A stretch of 64,000 nucleotides of DNA from Lytechinus pictus (Eukaryota; Echinodermata; Echinoidea; Temnopleuroida; Toxopneustidae): assembly GCF_037042905.1 (NCBI RefSeq), contig NC_087246.1, positions 37,566,001 to 37,630,000 of the forward strand, written 5' to 3'. The first letter of the stretch is position 1, and every line of letters begins with the position of its first letter. The notes beneath the pieces are model-generated. The model was not told where the DNA came from, ran no database searches, and saw nothing but the letters and a program-made list of their open reading frames with translations. The position numbers were made by a program, and so were the translations under genes. Positions 13,387 through 25,129 of this stretch are shown here, piece after piece.

Positions 13387-14573
13387 AAACAATCTCATTC
13401 AACCGGATGAATGGAAAGTTTCTTGTTGCTTTGAAATAAACTTCCAAAGACTTTTGCGAGCTACGGTTTGATGAGGAATGTGATAAGAAGGACATTGGCA
13501 TCTCATCCTGGAAATCTGGAATGCATTCATACATACAGCTGCTCACACAAGGTTTTTAGTCATGAAAGATTCCAACATGTCATGCACGAATTCAACTAGT
13601 TTCTGAATGCTCGAACATTTGCTGATGGAGACAGGTGTTCTTCAAACAAAGTACCCTACAGGCCTTGGAGAATTGAGTGAACTTTGAGTAAATTAAGTTT
13701 GATTCTGTGCCCACCCAAAAATCTTTATAATCTTGATAATATTAGCTATTGATATGGTGCATGTATCCACCAGGTAGGTGGTGCAGTATCATGCCAGCTT
13801 AGATGGGCAATTTATTGAATTTGTCCACATTGTGCTGCACTCCACCCAGGTGAGGTGAATGGGTACCTGGCAGGAGTACTTCCTTGAATGCACGAAGCGC
13901 TGGAAACGACAGATAGAGCTAAAGCCAGGGTAATATATAGTGTACCTTTGAATAGGAACCTAAAATCAACAGCACTTTATATAGAATTGGGTAAACGTCC
14001 TTTCTTTCACTGTAAACTTGGTTAGCCAACAGAAGACACGGTGAGGATCGTTATACGTGAAACCATTTTATTACCACACAACCCAGTCTCGTATCTGGTG
14101 AGGTGTAGTCTTATATCCAGATGTAATAATGTTAAATCACATTATGCAACACTTTATAAATGATATGTTTTATTCAGTGCTTCAAAGTACTGGTATTTAG
14201 TGAATTGTTTTTCTTGCTGGTATCGATGTACACATGGGTGGAGAGTGACAGATATGGATTCATTCATTATCCAATGACGAGTTTTCAACACTTTCTACAA
14301 TGTGAAGAGACTAGATTCTAGCATCGCAATCAAATCACTGTATGATTTTGTCATGATTTTTGTCAAGATGGCATGAAAAGAGAAAGTTGAGGGGAAGTTT
14401 GAATGTTGTTTTGGGTCACATCGATGTACCGGTCAGAGGGTTTGGTTCTAAAGTTACTCAGTGTAAATTGCTAAAAAAACAAGGCCCTTTCCAGCGACCT
14501 CAATCTCCATCAATTGATCAATCGAACCAGTAAATTACCTGAATTTTAAGTCCCCAACAGGCTTTATGGTTCT

Positions 14574-15345
14574 GGGGTCCGTTTCGTAAGTTAAGAGTGA
14601 CTTTAAGAACGACTGGTGATCATTTTTACGCTCTAAACCATCGCCAATGAATCTACCATTTACCTCAAGAAAGGATCACCAGTCGTTCTTAAAGTCGCTC
14701 TTAAAGGTCAAGTCCACCCCAGAAAATTGTTGATTTGAATCGATAGAGAAAAATCAAACAAACATAACGCTGCAAATTTCATCGAAATCGGATGTAAAAT
14801 AAGAAAGTTATGACATTTCAAAGTTTCGCTTATTTTTCACAAAACAGTTAAATGCACAACTCAGCGATATGCAAATGAGAGAGTCAATGATGTCCATCGC
14901 TCACTATTTCTTTTGTTTGTTATTGTTTGAATAACACAATATTTCAATTTTTACAGATTTGACAATAAGGACTAACTTAACTTAAGCATAAACTGTTATA
15001 ATAATGGAAATTCCACATGTTCAGGGAGAAATAAAAATTTGTTTCACTTGACAAGGAGGAGAAAATTAGAATATTTCATATTTCATTTAATAAAATACAA
15101 AAGAAACAGTGAGTGGGTGACGTCATCAGTCTGCCAATTTGCAGACCGACCAGGATGTGCATATAACTGTTTTGTGAAATTAAGCGAAACTTTAAAATGT
15201 CGTAACTTTCTTATTTCACATCCGATTTTGATGAAATTTTCAATGTTTTGCTTGTTGGATTTTTCTCCTTTTTTTCAAATCAACTTTTTGTTGGGGTGGA
15301 CTTGTCCTTTAACTTACGAACAGCTTTATGAAACACCTACCAGGT
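14574..15345. repeat. Foldback element interrupted by a second element
   Basis: Outer arms: GTAAGTTAAGAGTGACTTT at the left and its inverted partner AAAGTCGCTCTTAACTTAC at the right, followed by GAACGACTGGTGATC and GATCACCAGTCGTTC inside. The right arm is split after TTAA by a separate element (14705-15308) and resumes at AACTTACGAACAGC. The outer ends resemble CCGTTTCGTAAG and CTTTATGAAACACC. Confidence 0.75.
14705..15308. mobile_element. TTAA-flanked MITE (piggyBac- or Kolobok-like), 604 bp
   Basis: TTAA occurs at 14701-14704 and 15309-15312. Between them the ends are AGGTCAAGTCCACCCC and GGGGTGGACTTGTCCT, and the inverted similarity continues inward (for example TCGAAATCGGATGTAAAATAAG and CTTATTTCACATCCGATTT). 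TTAA targets are typical of piggyBac and Kolobok elements. There is no transposase. Confidence 0.8.
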
Positions 15346-15667
15346 AAACTGCTAATATCAAACCAAGGGAATAATAAGAATACACGCATTTAGCACTCTG
15401 AATCGTGGATATGTGTATTCGATAGATTGCATTTCTATCGATACATTTTTAGTCCCCTGCATACTCCTAATAAGCAGGCACTCGTGCCAAATCTTCTGAA
15501 GGAAATCAAGATGTAATGAACAGAAATGTTCAATCCTCTATAAAATGTACTGGATTCTTGAAGTTACAATTTAATTGTTTGTGAATAAATATGTACATAA
15601 TATGCAAAGAAATTTTGTGACATTTGTTTGTATTTAGTGTATGATTGTACGATCCACGTGTATCAGG

Positions 15668-16075
15668 ACCGGTATTCAATTAGATACTTAAGCCAGAATT
15701 TTAAGCATTTTACTCAGTGTTTTGCATAAGTAAAATACTCAGCCATCATTGATATCCGATTGCATTTTTTGGCTAAGTATTTTGCTTAAATCTAAGTCAA
15801 CAGTATGTCAGACGTAAGTCTGGCTTGCATGTAGTTTACAAGAGTTATACGTGCAGTCATACATTTTGCGCACAGATGGATTCATACATTGTGCGTTATT
15901 TAGCTCAAACTTTATGACGTCACAATGGTTATTAGTTAGTATTTTGCCTAAATTTGGCTTGATAAGTAAAATTCTTAGATGTGATCTGAATACGAGATTA
16001 AGCATTTTGCTGTATAGCCAAATGAAATTCTAAGTAAAATACAAAATTAATACTTAAAATTGAATACCGTGTCTA
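15668..16075. repeat. Foldback MITE, about 405 bp
   Basis: The left end ACCGGTATTCAATTAGATAC and right end AAAATTGAATACCGTG are inverted copies. Inside, ACTTAAG and TAAGCATTTTGC-type motifs recur in both orientations. No coding capacity; class not assigned. Confidence 0.65.
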
Positions 16076-17104
16076 GGGGCCTGTTGTATAAATACTGTAA
16101 CTGTATAAGTAACTCTGCCTAATTCAATTTTTTTACCACAGAAATATGTTACTTTTCAAAAAGTTCAGAGAAATTCTACTTAGAAGAGGTATATAACACA
16201 TATTTTGAATAATCTGGTCTTAAAAATATTGCTTTGACTTTAATAGGCGATTGTTTTAGTCGGGCAGCATATATCATCTACTTCGACAAAATTGGCGAAG
16301 TTTGATTTTTCACTTTTATGTGATTGGTGACATCACAAGGAACAACTTTCAACTTGATGACAAATTTCTAATGGCCATCTTGACCATGTGAGGGGTCAAT
16401 TTTTGGAATTGCCCCGATTGTATCAAATCATGCTTCAAATTATTTGTTTTGTTGTACTGAACAAAAAAGTGTTCACAACCATATACTCTTGACCTCCCGT
16501 TAAAAAGATATGACCGGAAATGTCAAAAGGTCTACGAACTTTTGTTAAATGGCAAATTACACTGAAGGTGTTGAGAAAGCTATTTGTTCGTGTTTTTTAT
16601 GCATGTGTGTATTCGATTTTGATAAGTTCATCGTCAGAACTCCCTATCCAGAAGGTATAAAGGGTCAACACAAAGTCAGGGAAAGGTCAAAAGGTCAACA
16701 AACTTTCATTGGTAGCCAAAATACACTAAAAGCGGTTAGAACCTTAATAGAAGTTGGTTCTTTATTTTGAAATATCTAAGAAGACATTAGATAAAAAGGG
16801 GGTCAAATGTGCTCATTTAGGAATAAAATAGATAAACGGAGATAGACGTCAAATACATTCAGTGTGGCATCATGGTATTGTAGGAATGCCTTGCAACGAC
16901 TTGGCAAACCCCAATGCCCTTAAAATCGTATCATCTTTATGATGTTATAAGTGCAACAGCTCTTTCCGAGTTTCTTGATTTAGGAATTCATGTTCAATTC
17001 ATTTTCAATTTTACTAGTCTTTGATATGTAAAGAAACATTTCTTCCATTTGCTTTGTACAGAATATTTGAATCAACAGAAATTATTGTAAGGTATTGGGG
17101 TATG

Positions 17105-17460
17105 TGTAATAATAATAATAATAATTAGACTTATATCGTGCCAAATCCACTCTGTAGAGTGCTCAAGGCGCTTTTTAGGAAATTATAAAAGAAATTAAGA
17201 ATTGAAGAGAAATGTTTCAAGGTATTGTTTGAAAGTTTCAGAGGACAAGCACTGTTTGATGTTTTCAGTGAGGCTATTCCATAACTTGGAGGATGAGTGA
17301 ACAAATGATCTCCCCCCCCCCCCAGGTTTTGGAAACTTTGGGGGTAACGAGAGAATTGGAAGAGGAGGAACGTAAGGATCTTGAAGGGGTATAACTTTTG
17401 ATCAGTGAAATGAGGTACTGGGGAGAAGAGCCATGGACACAGTGGAAAGTTAAAGTATTA
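17105..17460. repeat. Interspersed repeat inserted in left foldback arm
   Basis: This segment has no counterpart in the right arm. It begins with AATAATAATAATAATTAGAC, continues with ATCGTGCCAAATCCACTCTG and GTGCTCAAGGCGCTTTTTAG, and includes a C-run near 17313. An (AAT)n border suggests a retroposon tail (SINE or LINE 3' end), but no tRNA boxes or frame are visible. Confidence 0.5.
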
Positions 17461-17504
17461 CTATGTTAACAGAGTAAACACATCGATTAATCAGTGCTCC
17501 CAGC

Positions 17505-19274
17505 CAGCGGCGTAACAGGGGCCGGTGGCCAGGGGGGGGGGGCAAGAGCCAAAAATTTCCCGGTCATATCATGGTATGAACAGGTGTAATGAGGCAACTA
17601 TTTTGAGAGGGCCAGATCCCCAGATATTGCGTATCGGCAGAATTTATCTTTACAAAAAAAGTTGCGAGCGAGCAAACATTTTGACCTTTTTAATACAAAA
17701 ATCTAATTTTGTGAAAGATTTTGACATATCCAGAAAATAATTTCACTCTTCTCCTTTACCATTCCTTTTTTGTGGTCTGTACGCCACTGTGAACAGGATT
17801 CTTTGCGGCAGTAGCGTGGAGAGTAAAAAAAAAAAGAGGGGCCCATATAGCACATGTTTTAAAAAGCTGCTTAATGTAAGTCCCAAGCGAGCGAGAAAAA
17901 ATCACCTTTTCATGAGAATCTAACTTTGAGATATTTTTTTACATTATATTCAATAAATAAAATCATATCCTACACTTTTCCTTTGCTTTTCTTTCCTCCT
18001 TTTTTTTTGTTCTTGTTTGTAGAACTTTTGGGGGCCATATGGTCCAACCCTTCCATACTCATATACGGCAGTGCTGTGCGGTTGGGATCCAGGGCGGAGC
18101 CCCCAGAACTTCTTGATATTAAAGCCATTTAAACCTCGCAGATTGCCGCTATTTTAATCAAATCGCGGGTACATTCAGAATATAGCTTTTACACAACACA
18201 TTTATTAAACCCAGTTGCGTTATGAACCAAATATTTTGAGGGGGCAAGACATAGCAATGTGGGCAAATTTGTTAAAAGTCGCCATTTTGCCTATTGCCTA
18301 TTCAAATTAAATTTTATTATGTGATAGTTTTTTCCATTATATTCAGCAAATAACACTTCATTGTTTCCATAAACACAGCATTTATTATGCGCCATCTATA
18401 TAATAAATTATTCTGAGGCGTTGTCTCCTATAGTTTCTTTTATTTCCTCTTGGGTGTGGAACCACAATGTTAAAAAAACTGATTTTACAGAAAAAAAAAA
18501 GATTTTGCAGAAAGCAAAAACAGAATCATTCTGTAAATTCATAAAACAGGAATTTTTCTGCAATTTAACAGAACAGGTCTGTTTAAAAAGGGGAAAAGGG
18601 TGTTTTCTTTAAGGAAATTTGTAGGGTGATATACATACACTAAATACCAATTTCCTGTAAGATTACGCAATCTGAAGATTACAGGTGTTCTCGAGACTCT
18701 GGTGCAAGAACTTCTTTTCTGTACGCCAGTGATTGAACGGGGGCGTTATAGAGCCATTTGAAGGTTATAGATGAAGAGCCCCAACTGCGTGGGGTCTGAG
18801 GCAAAGCCCCGGTAGCTTATTTGCATAATTGCGGCAAGCTTATAGCACAATGTTGCAGTCCATCTTTTTTCCCGCTATTTATTTTCATTCCTCGATCGGC
18901 AGCCCGGTCGTGTTTCTTGTCCCTTTTCTTTGTTTTCCAATTTAGCTTTTGACTAATTCCATTCTACCTTCGTTTCCCGCTATTGTTTGCCATTTTGTCA
19001 TCTTTTAATTTATTTCCCATCATGCTATTGCATATTACATATAGGCCTATTTCGGAATGATTTTTTCTTAATTTCCCAAATGTTCTTCTTTCGTACCTTT
19101 TCCCGCTTTCCTTCCTTTTCCATTAAAAAAAATCTTCGTTTTCTTTTCACTTTTCCCTTTCCTTTTCCTCACTCATTTTCCCCTTCCTTCCACTTTCCCT
19201 TTCTTTCTCCCTCCCTTTTTTCTTTTCCCCGTTTTTTTATATTTTCCCGGTGAAATCCGCTAGGGGGGCAGCTT
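17505..19274. mobile_element. 1.77 kb insertion flanked by a 9 bp duplication
   Basis: GCTCCCAGC occurs at 17496-17504 and again at 19275-19283, while the opposite arm of the foldback has it once (GCTGGGAGC near 20150). The sequence between is absent there. It starts CAGCGGCGTAACAGGGGCC with a G-run and ends CGCTAGGGGGGCAGCTT. The interior is AT-rich with polypyrimidine stretches (19100-19250) and no recognisable protein. Confidence 0.6.
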
Positions 19275-20449
19275 GCTCCCAGCTCCTAAAAAAGATGCCT
19301 AACATCTTATTTGGATTAACTTACGAATGAGGTTAGGATTGAGGATGATAATAAGTTGGGCTCCAATTGCTCCTTAATTAATTCTAACGTGTAATGATTA
19401 TATCATTTCTGACAGAGGCAACATCGTGCAGGCATGCTCTTTGTAGTCAGTATATAATGGGTGTCCATCATGCTGATGTGATATATGATCTGACCATTAC
19501 TCGATCTCTGGAGCCAATAAGGACTACACGTTTCTGATTATGTGCTGTCTTTGACAAGTTTTGTACTGTTTTATCAAGTGTGTTTTCCATAGCATACAAC
19601 GTGAAACTAAACAACTTAATACCAGTTCTCACGATAGTGATGTGCATAGATGCCGATTTAGTTTTTGTTCTGTTGTCGTTCTTGGTTTTTTGTCGTTCTT
19701 GGTTCTTGCTGAACTGCCTGGATGTTGCCAGAAAGAATAATCACATAGGTCATTGAAGTAAACCACGGGGCCATACCGCAGCGAAAACTTGCATTTTTTT
19801 CTACGGAAAATTACATATATTTTTTTAAAGTATGCACGAAATCCTTAAATTTCATAATACAAAATGCAAAAGGGCCCCAATGATAAGCTCAGAACAGCAC
19901 AGCACAAGAAATATGTAGTCCTTCTTGGCTCCAGAGATCGAGTAATGATCAGAATATATCACAGCATAATGGACACCCATGACTACAAAGAGCTTGCCTG
20001 CACGATGTTGCCTCTTTGACGGTCAGAAATAATATAACCGTCACACAATAGAATTAATTGGAGCCCAAATTATCATATCCTCAATCCTATCCTCATTATC
20101 TTGTTCGCAAGTTAATCCAGATGAAATGTTAGGCATCTATCTTAGGAGCTGGGAGCACTGATCAATCGATGTGTTTATTCTGTTAACATACTATTACACT
20201 TATACCCCAATACATTACAATAATTTCTGTTGATTAAAATATTCTGTACAAAGCACTTGAAGGAAATGCTTCTTTACATATCAAAGACTAGTAAATTGAA
20301 CTTGAATTGAATTCCTAAATAAATAAAAAACTCGGAAAGAGCTGGTAAGATTTTAAGGGCATAAGGGTTTGTCAAGTCGTTTCAAGGTCACACTATTCGA
20401 CATCTATCTCTGTTTATCTATTTTGTTCCTAAATAAGCACATTTGACCC

Positions 20450-20451
<2 letters not shown>

Positions 20452-20515
<64 letters not shown>
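20452..20515. repeat. TA dinucleotide microsatellite
   Basis: About 30 uninterrupted TA units within the right arm of the foldback. Confidence 0.95.
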
Positions 20516-20516
<1 letters not shown>

Positions 20517-22138
20517 GCTTAAAGTGGCTACCAATGAAAGTTTGTTGACCTTTCCCTGACCTTGTCTTGATTCTTTATATCTTCTGGATAAGGACTCCTG
20601 ACGATGAACTTATAAAAATCGAAAGTAAAAAGGTACACAACATGCATTAAAAAAAACACAAAAATGAGCTTTCTTAACACCTTCAGTGTAATTTGCCATT
20701 TACCAAAAGTTGACCTTTTGACAAAATTCCGGTCAAGAGTATATGGTTGTGTATATTTTCTTGTTTAGTATAAGACAAATAATTTGATGTGTCACTCGAA
20801 AGAATTGGGGCAATTTCAAAATATTGACAGCATTTTTACCCCTAACATGGTCAAGATGACCATTAGAAATTTGTCACCAAGTTGAAACTTGTTCCTTGTG
20901 ATGTCACCAATCACATAAAAGTGAAAAATCAGACTTAGCCAATTTGTCGAAGTAGCCGGTAAATCATACCATATGCTGCCTGACTATTTGGCTTATGAAA
21001 GGTCAATCAAATGCAACTAAAATTCAAACAAATTGATTTTCTCCCCATATAAGCGTGCTTTTCGGACTTTCATTAAATGCAATTATTTCTACAGCAGGCA
21101 ATAGGGGTGATGTCAGTCCATTTAGGAATGGTTAAGGTGAAGAGAAGGCTGAATGCTTGTTAATATCTCTCTTTTTTATAAAGTCAAAAAGGGGCCTAAG
21201 CTTTCGATCCTAGCAGAATCTTCGTCGGAGGCAAAATGACAAACATATAAAGTGGAACAACCATAATATAGACCACAAACAAGCTACAGCAACACTAGAA
21301 ACAAGGAGACAAAAGGGGCATTAGTGAGTAGAGAAGACCAATCAGGTTAGTGAAGGGGATGAAAGAAAAGGAGTAGGCAGACACAAAGGGAAGTTAGTGT
21401 AAGTAAGGCCAAGAGGGATTAAGATAATGAGGCAGGCAACATCAAACAGGATCTGGAACAAAACAGTGATAGAGGGATGAATAACTAGAGAATTAGTGAG
21501 AGGTGGGTCAAACAGGTTACAAAGAAAGGCTTAATAAACTGGTGCATAAGAGTGGGGGGAAAAAAGAAGAAAAAGAATGGGGAACAACTGATAATGTGCA
21601 AAAGACATATAAGTATATATGATAAAGCATTAAACAAACTAAGAGAAGAAGGTAAGTGTAAATATGTATAAAGTGATATGTATATAAATATATCCAAAAA
21701 AGAAATGTATATGAACAAATATATAAATATATACACATATGGTGTAACTGATATGGTAATCCGCTAGGTGTGACGGGAAAAAACATAAGACTATATAGTA
21801 GGAAAGAAAAAAATCTGTATATGTGAAAAAGAGGAAGCAAATTGCCTAAAAAGGTAAAAGCAAATATAGAAGAGAGGGGGTGTATTATGAAGAAACCATG
21901 TTATACATGTAAATAAGCAAATGTGGTAAATCTAAAAGAGGTGAGTGGAGAAAAAACAAATATATATATATATATATAATAATTATTATATCGCCTGAAT
22001 AAGGAAGGAAAAATTGGAGCTGAGCTTGTATGAGATATGGGAGGAAAGTAGAGTAAGAAACTATAATGTAACTATTCAAAAGAGCTGAGGGGAAAAATTA
22101 TATGTATATATAAATTGAAAGTGGATAGGAAAGAAAAA

Positions 22139-24310
22139 TCAGTCGTTCCCCTCTTGGATGTTCAGGCCATGAGGTTGGGTGGTGCGAAGTCGTCTCATCC
22201 AGAGCTTCTCCCTGCTAGTACGGACTGAGTCAGGACGGGTACCTAAAGATTCGATGCCCTGTAGCATCATGTCAGTGATGGAGTGGTTGGGGAGGTTAAA
22301 ATGGCGGCCAACTGGAGTGTCCAGCTTTGCTGTGTTGACGGTGGATCTGTGCCCGTAGAATCGTTTCTTGAGTGTGGTCTTGGTTTCCCCTATGTATTGT
22401 ACCCTACAAACTCTGCAAGTGATGAGATATACAACATTAGTGGTAGTGCATGTGATGTTGCCCTTGATTTGGTGAGACAGGCTGGTAGAGTTGCTGGTGA
22501 AAGTATCGCCCTCGTGAAGGTGTATTTCACATATGATGCACCTGTTGCTGGTGCATTTGAAGGTGCCATGCTGTATGGGAGAAGAATGGTTAGTGAGGGA
22601 GGGCACTTCAGCACGAACAATGAGGTCCCTGAGATTCGGTGGGCGTCGGTATGCTAGAAGGGGAGTATCGGGAACGGCCTGTTGGAGACGATCAGAAGTG
22701 TGTAAAATGTGGTGGTTATCAAACAGGATTTTGCGGAGAGGGGGTAGATTGGGATGGAAGGTGGTCACAAGCGGTATTCTGTCGGTGGTCTCCTTGTCAC
22801 TTTTTGGTTTGAGAACTTCAGATCTGGGGAGAGAACGAACTTTGTTAATTGCCAGTTGGACTGCCCTGGCCCCGTGGCCCCTAGCACAGAGATGTTTCTG
22901 CAGATTCCTGGCATGGAAGGAAAAATCAGGGTCCTCGGAGCAGATACGGCGAAGTCTGAGGGCTTGACTGTAAGCGATGCCGGTTTTGCAGTGACGGGGG
23001 TGGCAGCTGGATGAGTGGAGGTACTGGTGGGTATCTGTGGGTTTAGAGTATAGGGTAGTGGTGATACCATTAGACTTTTTCTGGACTGTAACATCAAGGA
23101 AGTGGGTTTCCTGTTGGGAGAAATCAGAAGTGAATTGGATGGTCCTGTGGAAGGAATTGATGTGGTCAATGAATGTATGGAGGCTGTCTTCATCCCTGGT
23201 CCAGATGAAGAAAATGTCGTCTATGTAACGCCACCAAATCCATGGGCGACAGGGGGCTGAATCTAACATCTGCTGTTCCAGCTTCGTCATGAAGAGACAG
23301 GCGAATGAAGGAGCCATCCGGGTGCCCATTGCTGTACCGAATATCTGTAGGTAGTGCTTGCCCATGAATGTGAAGTTGTTTTTTGTTAGTACATGAGACA
23401 TCAGAGATTTGATATCGGATATGGGGGGACTGGAATGGCCACTGGCGGCCAAGGCTTCACATGATGCTTGGATACCTTCGTCGTGGGGAATGCTGGTGTA
23501 CAGTGAAGAAACATCGAAAGTGCCGATGATCGCAGTCTCGGGTATCTGGTCCTTGATGTCATTTAGTTTCCTGAGAAAGTCTGGAGTGTCGTGGATGTAA
23601 GAGGGTGCACGTGAGACAAGGGGCTTAATGTGGTAATCAACAAAAAGGGAGATGTTCTCTGTTGAGGAACCATTTCCTGAGAGGATGGGTCGACCGGGGT
23701 TGCCAGGTTTGTGGATCTTCGGGAGGAGATAGAAGCGGGCAGGTTTAGCATTAGTAGGGGAGAGAAATTTGTGGGCCTTCTCAGAGAGATACTCGCGTTC
23801 TTTCATGTCATTCAGTGTCGATTGGATCTGTAGGGAGAAATTACAAGTAGGGTCAGAATCGAGGAGTGCATAGTGAGATCGATTATTGAGATGTTTCATG
23901 GCTTCATCGATGTACTGCTGGCGGTCCATAACAACGACGGCTGATCCTTTGTCTGCAGGCTTGATGATGATGTCGGACCTGTTTTTGAGTGATGAGAGAG
24001 CCTGGCGTTCTTCTCGAGGAAGGTTGTCATGTGCTCTGGTGTCGAGGGTATCTGTGGAGCGAACTTGGGATGAGACAGCTTGGATGTAAGTTTCAAGGGA
24101 AGGAACTCTATTCTTAGGTGGAATCCATGTACTTTTCTTGTAGAAGGGCTCGGGATCAGAAGGGGGTGTATCTAAAAAGAACTCTTTGAGACGTATCCTG
24201 CGATAGAATGTAGAGAGGTCTTGGCTGAGAGCTATCTGTTCAACTTCTGGTGGCGTGGGGCAAAACTTGAGACCTTTAGAGAGAAGAGAGGTTTCTGCTT
24301 GGGAGAGAGG
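22139..24310 (-). pseudogene. Penelope-like reverse transcriptase/GIY-YIG polyprotein, 5'-truncated
   Basis: The minus-strand open frame runs from 24514 to the stop at 22139 (791 residues), but its first 68 residues read the antisense of the opposing copy; true element sequence begins at 24310 (PLSQAETSLLSKGLKFCPTP). Numbering by the 791-residue frame: LPKIHKPGNPGRPILSG at 264-280, RT motif A FDVSSLYTSIP with Asp334, GTAMGTRMAPSF near 393-404, catalytic YIDD at 430-433, a Cys-rich CTSNRCIIC at 654-662, and the GIY-YIG nuclease with VVYLITC at 694-700, YIGET at 707-711, Arg718, His722 and Glu769. Length beyond the junction is about 723 residues with no internal stop, so it is young, but the N-terminus and 5' repeat are missing. 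Confidence 0.9.
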
Positions 24311-24313
24311 GGA

Positions 24314-25129
24314 CTTCGCCGTATCTGCTCCGAGGACCCTGATTTTTCCTTCCATGCCAGGAATCTGCAGAAACATCTCTGTGCTAGGGGCCACGGGGCC
24401 AGGGCAGTCCAACTGGCAATTAACAAAGTTCGTTCTCTCCCCAGATCTGAAGTTCTCAAACCAAAAAGTGACAAGGAGACCACCGACAGAATACCGCTTG
24501 TGACCACCTTCCATCCCAATCTACCCCCTCTCCGCAAAATCCTGTTTGATAACCACCACATTTTACACACTTCTGATCGTCTCCAACAGGCCGTTCCCGA
24601 TACTCCCCTTCTAGCATACCGACGCCCACCGAATCTCAGGGACCTCATTGTTCGTGCTGAAGTGCCCTCCCTCACTAACCATTCTTCTCCCATACAGCAT
24701 GGCACCTTCAAATGCACCAGCAACAGGTGCATCATATGTGAAATACACCTTCACGAGGGCGATACTTTCACCAGCAACTCTACCAGCCTGTCTCACCAAA
24801 TCAAGGGCAACATCACATGCACTACCACTAATGTTGTATATCTCATCACTTGCAGAGTTTGTAGGGTACAATACATAGGGGAAACCAAGACCACACTCAA
24901 GAAACGATTCTACGGGCACAGATCCACCGTCAACACAGCAAAGCTGGACACTCCAGTTGGCCGCCATTTTAACCTCCCCAACCACTCCATCACTGACATG
25001 ATGCTACAGGGCATCGAATCTTTAGGTACCCGTCCTGACTCAGTCCGTACTAGCAGGGAGAAGCTCTGGATGAGACGACTTCGCACCACCCAACCTCATG
25101 GCCTGAACATCCAAGAGGGGAACGACTGA
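24314..25129 (+). pseudogene. Penelope-like element C-terminal fragment (linker plus GIY-YIG)
   Basis: This is the opposing copy. It begins in frame at LRRICSEDPDFSFHARN and runs 271 residues to the same stop as the minus-strand copy. The GIY-YIG core (VVYLITC, YIGET, Arg and His, then EKLWMRRL) is identical to its partner. The RT domain is absent because this copy is truncated at 24312. The open frame extending left to 24221 reads antisense of the other copy and is not native. Confidence 0.85.

Larger units (their letters stand above)
13387..15640 (+). other. CTNNBL1: Probable CTNNBL1 3' UTR and flank
   Basis: No coding sequence is supported here. AATAAA occurs at 13435-13440, only 50 bp after the stop, and again at 15584-15589, so the 3' UTR may be short or about 2.2 kb. 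If the distal signal is used, the UTR contains the nested foldback elements at 14574-15345. Which signal is used cannot be told from sequence alone. Confidence 0.45.
16235..21010. repeat. Large imperfect inverted repeat (foldback element)
   Basis: The left arm (about 16235-17100, 17462-17504 and 19275-19600) matches the right arm (about 19870-21010) in reverse. Matching landmarks are GTCGGGCAGCATAT with ATATGCTGCCTGAC, ATGTGATTGGTGACATCACA with TGTGATGTCACCAATCACAT, GCTCCCAGC with GCTGGGAGC, and TCTGGAGCCAATAAGGACTA with TAGTCCTTCTTGGCTCCAGA. The left arm carries two insertions (17105-17460 and 17505-19274). The right arm contains a TA microsatellite. No transposase frame is seen. Confidence 0.75.

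Noticed and set aside
22283-24985. Many 60-140 codon frames opposite the Penelope-like element
   Set aside because: They are antisense or shifted shadows of the RT/GIY-YIG frame, mirrored by the inverted arm.
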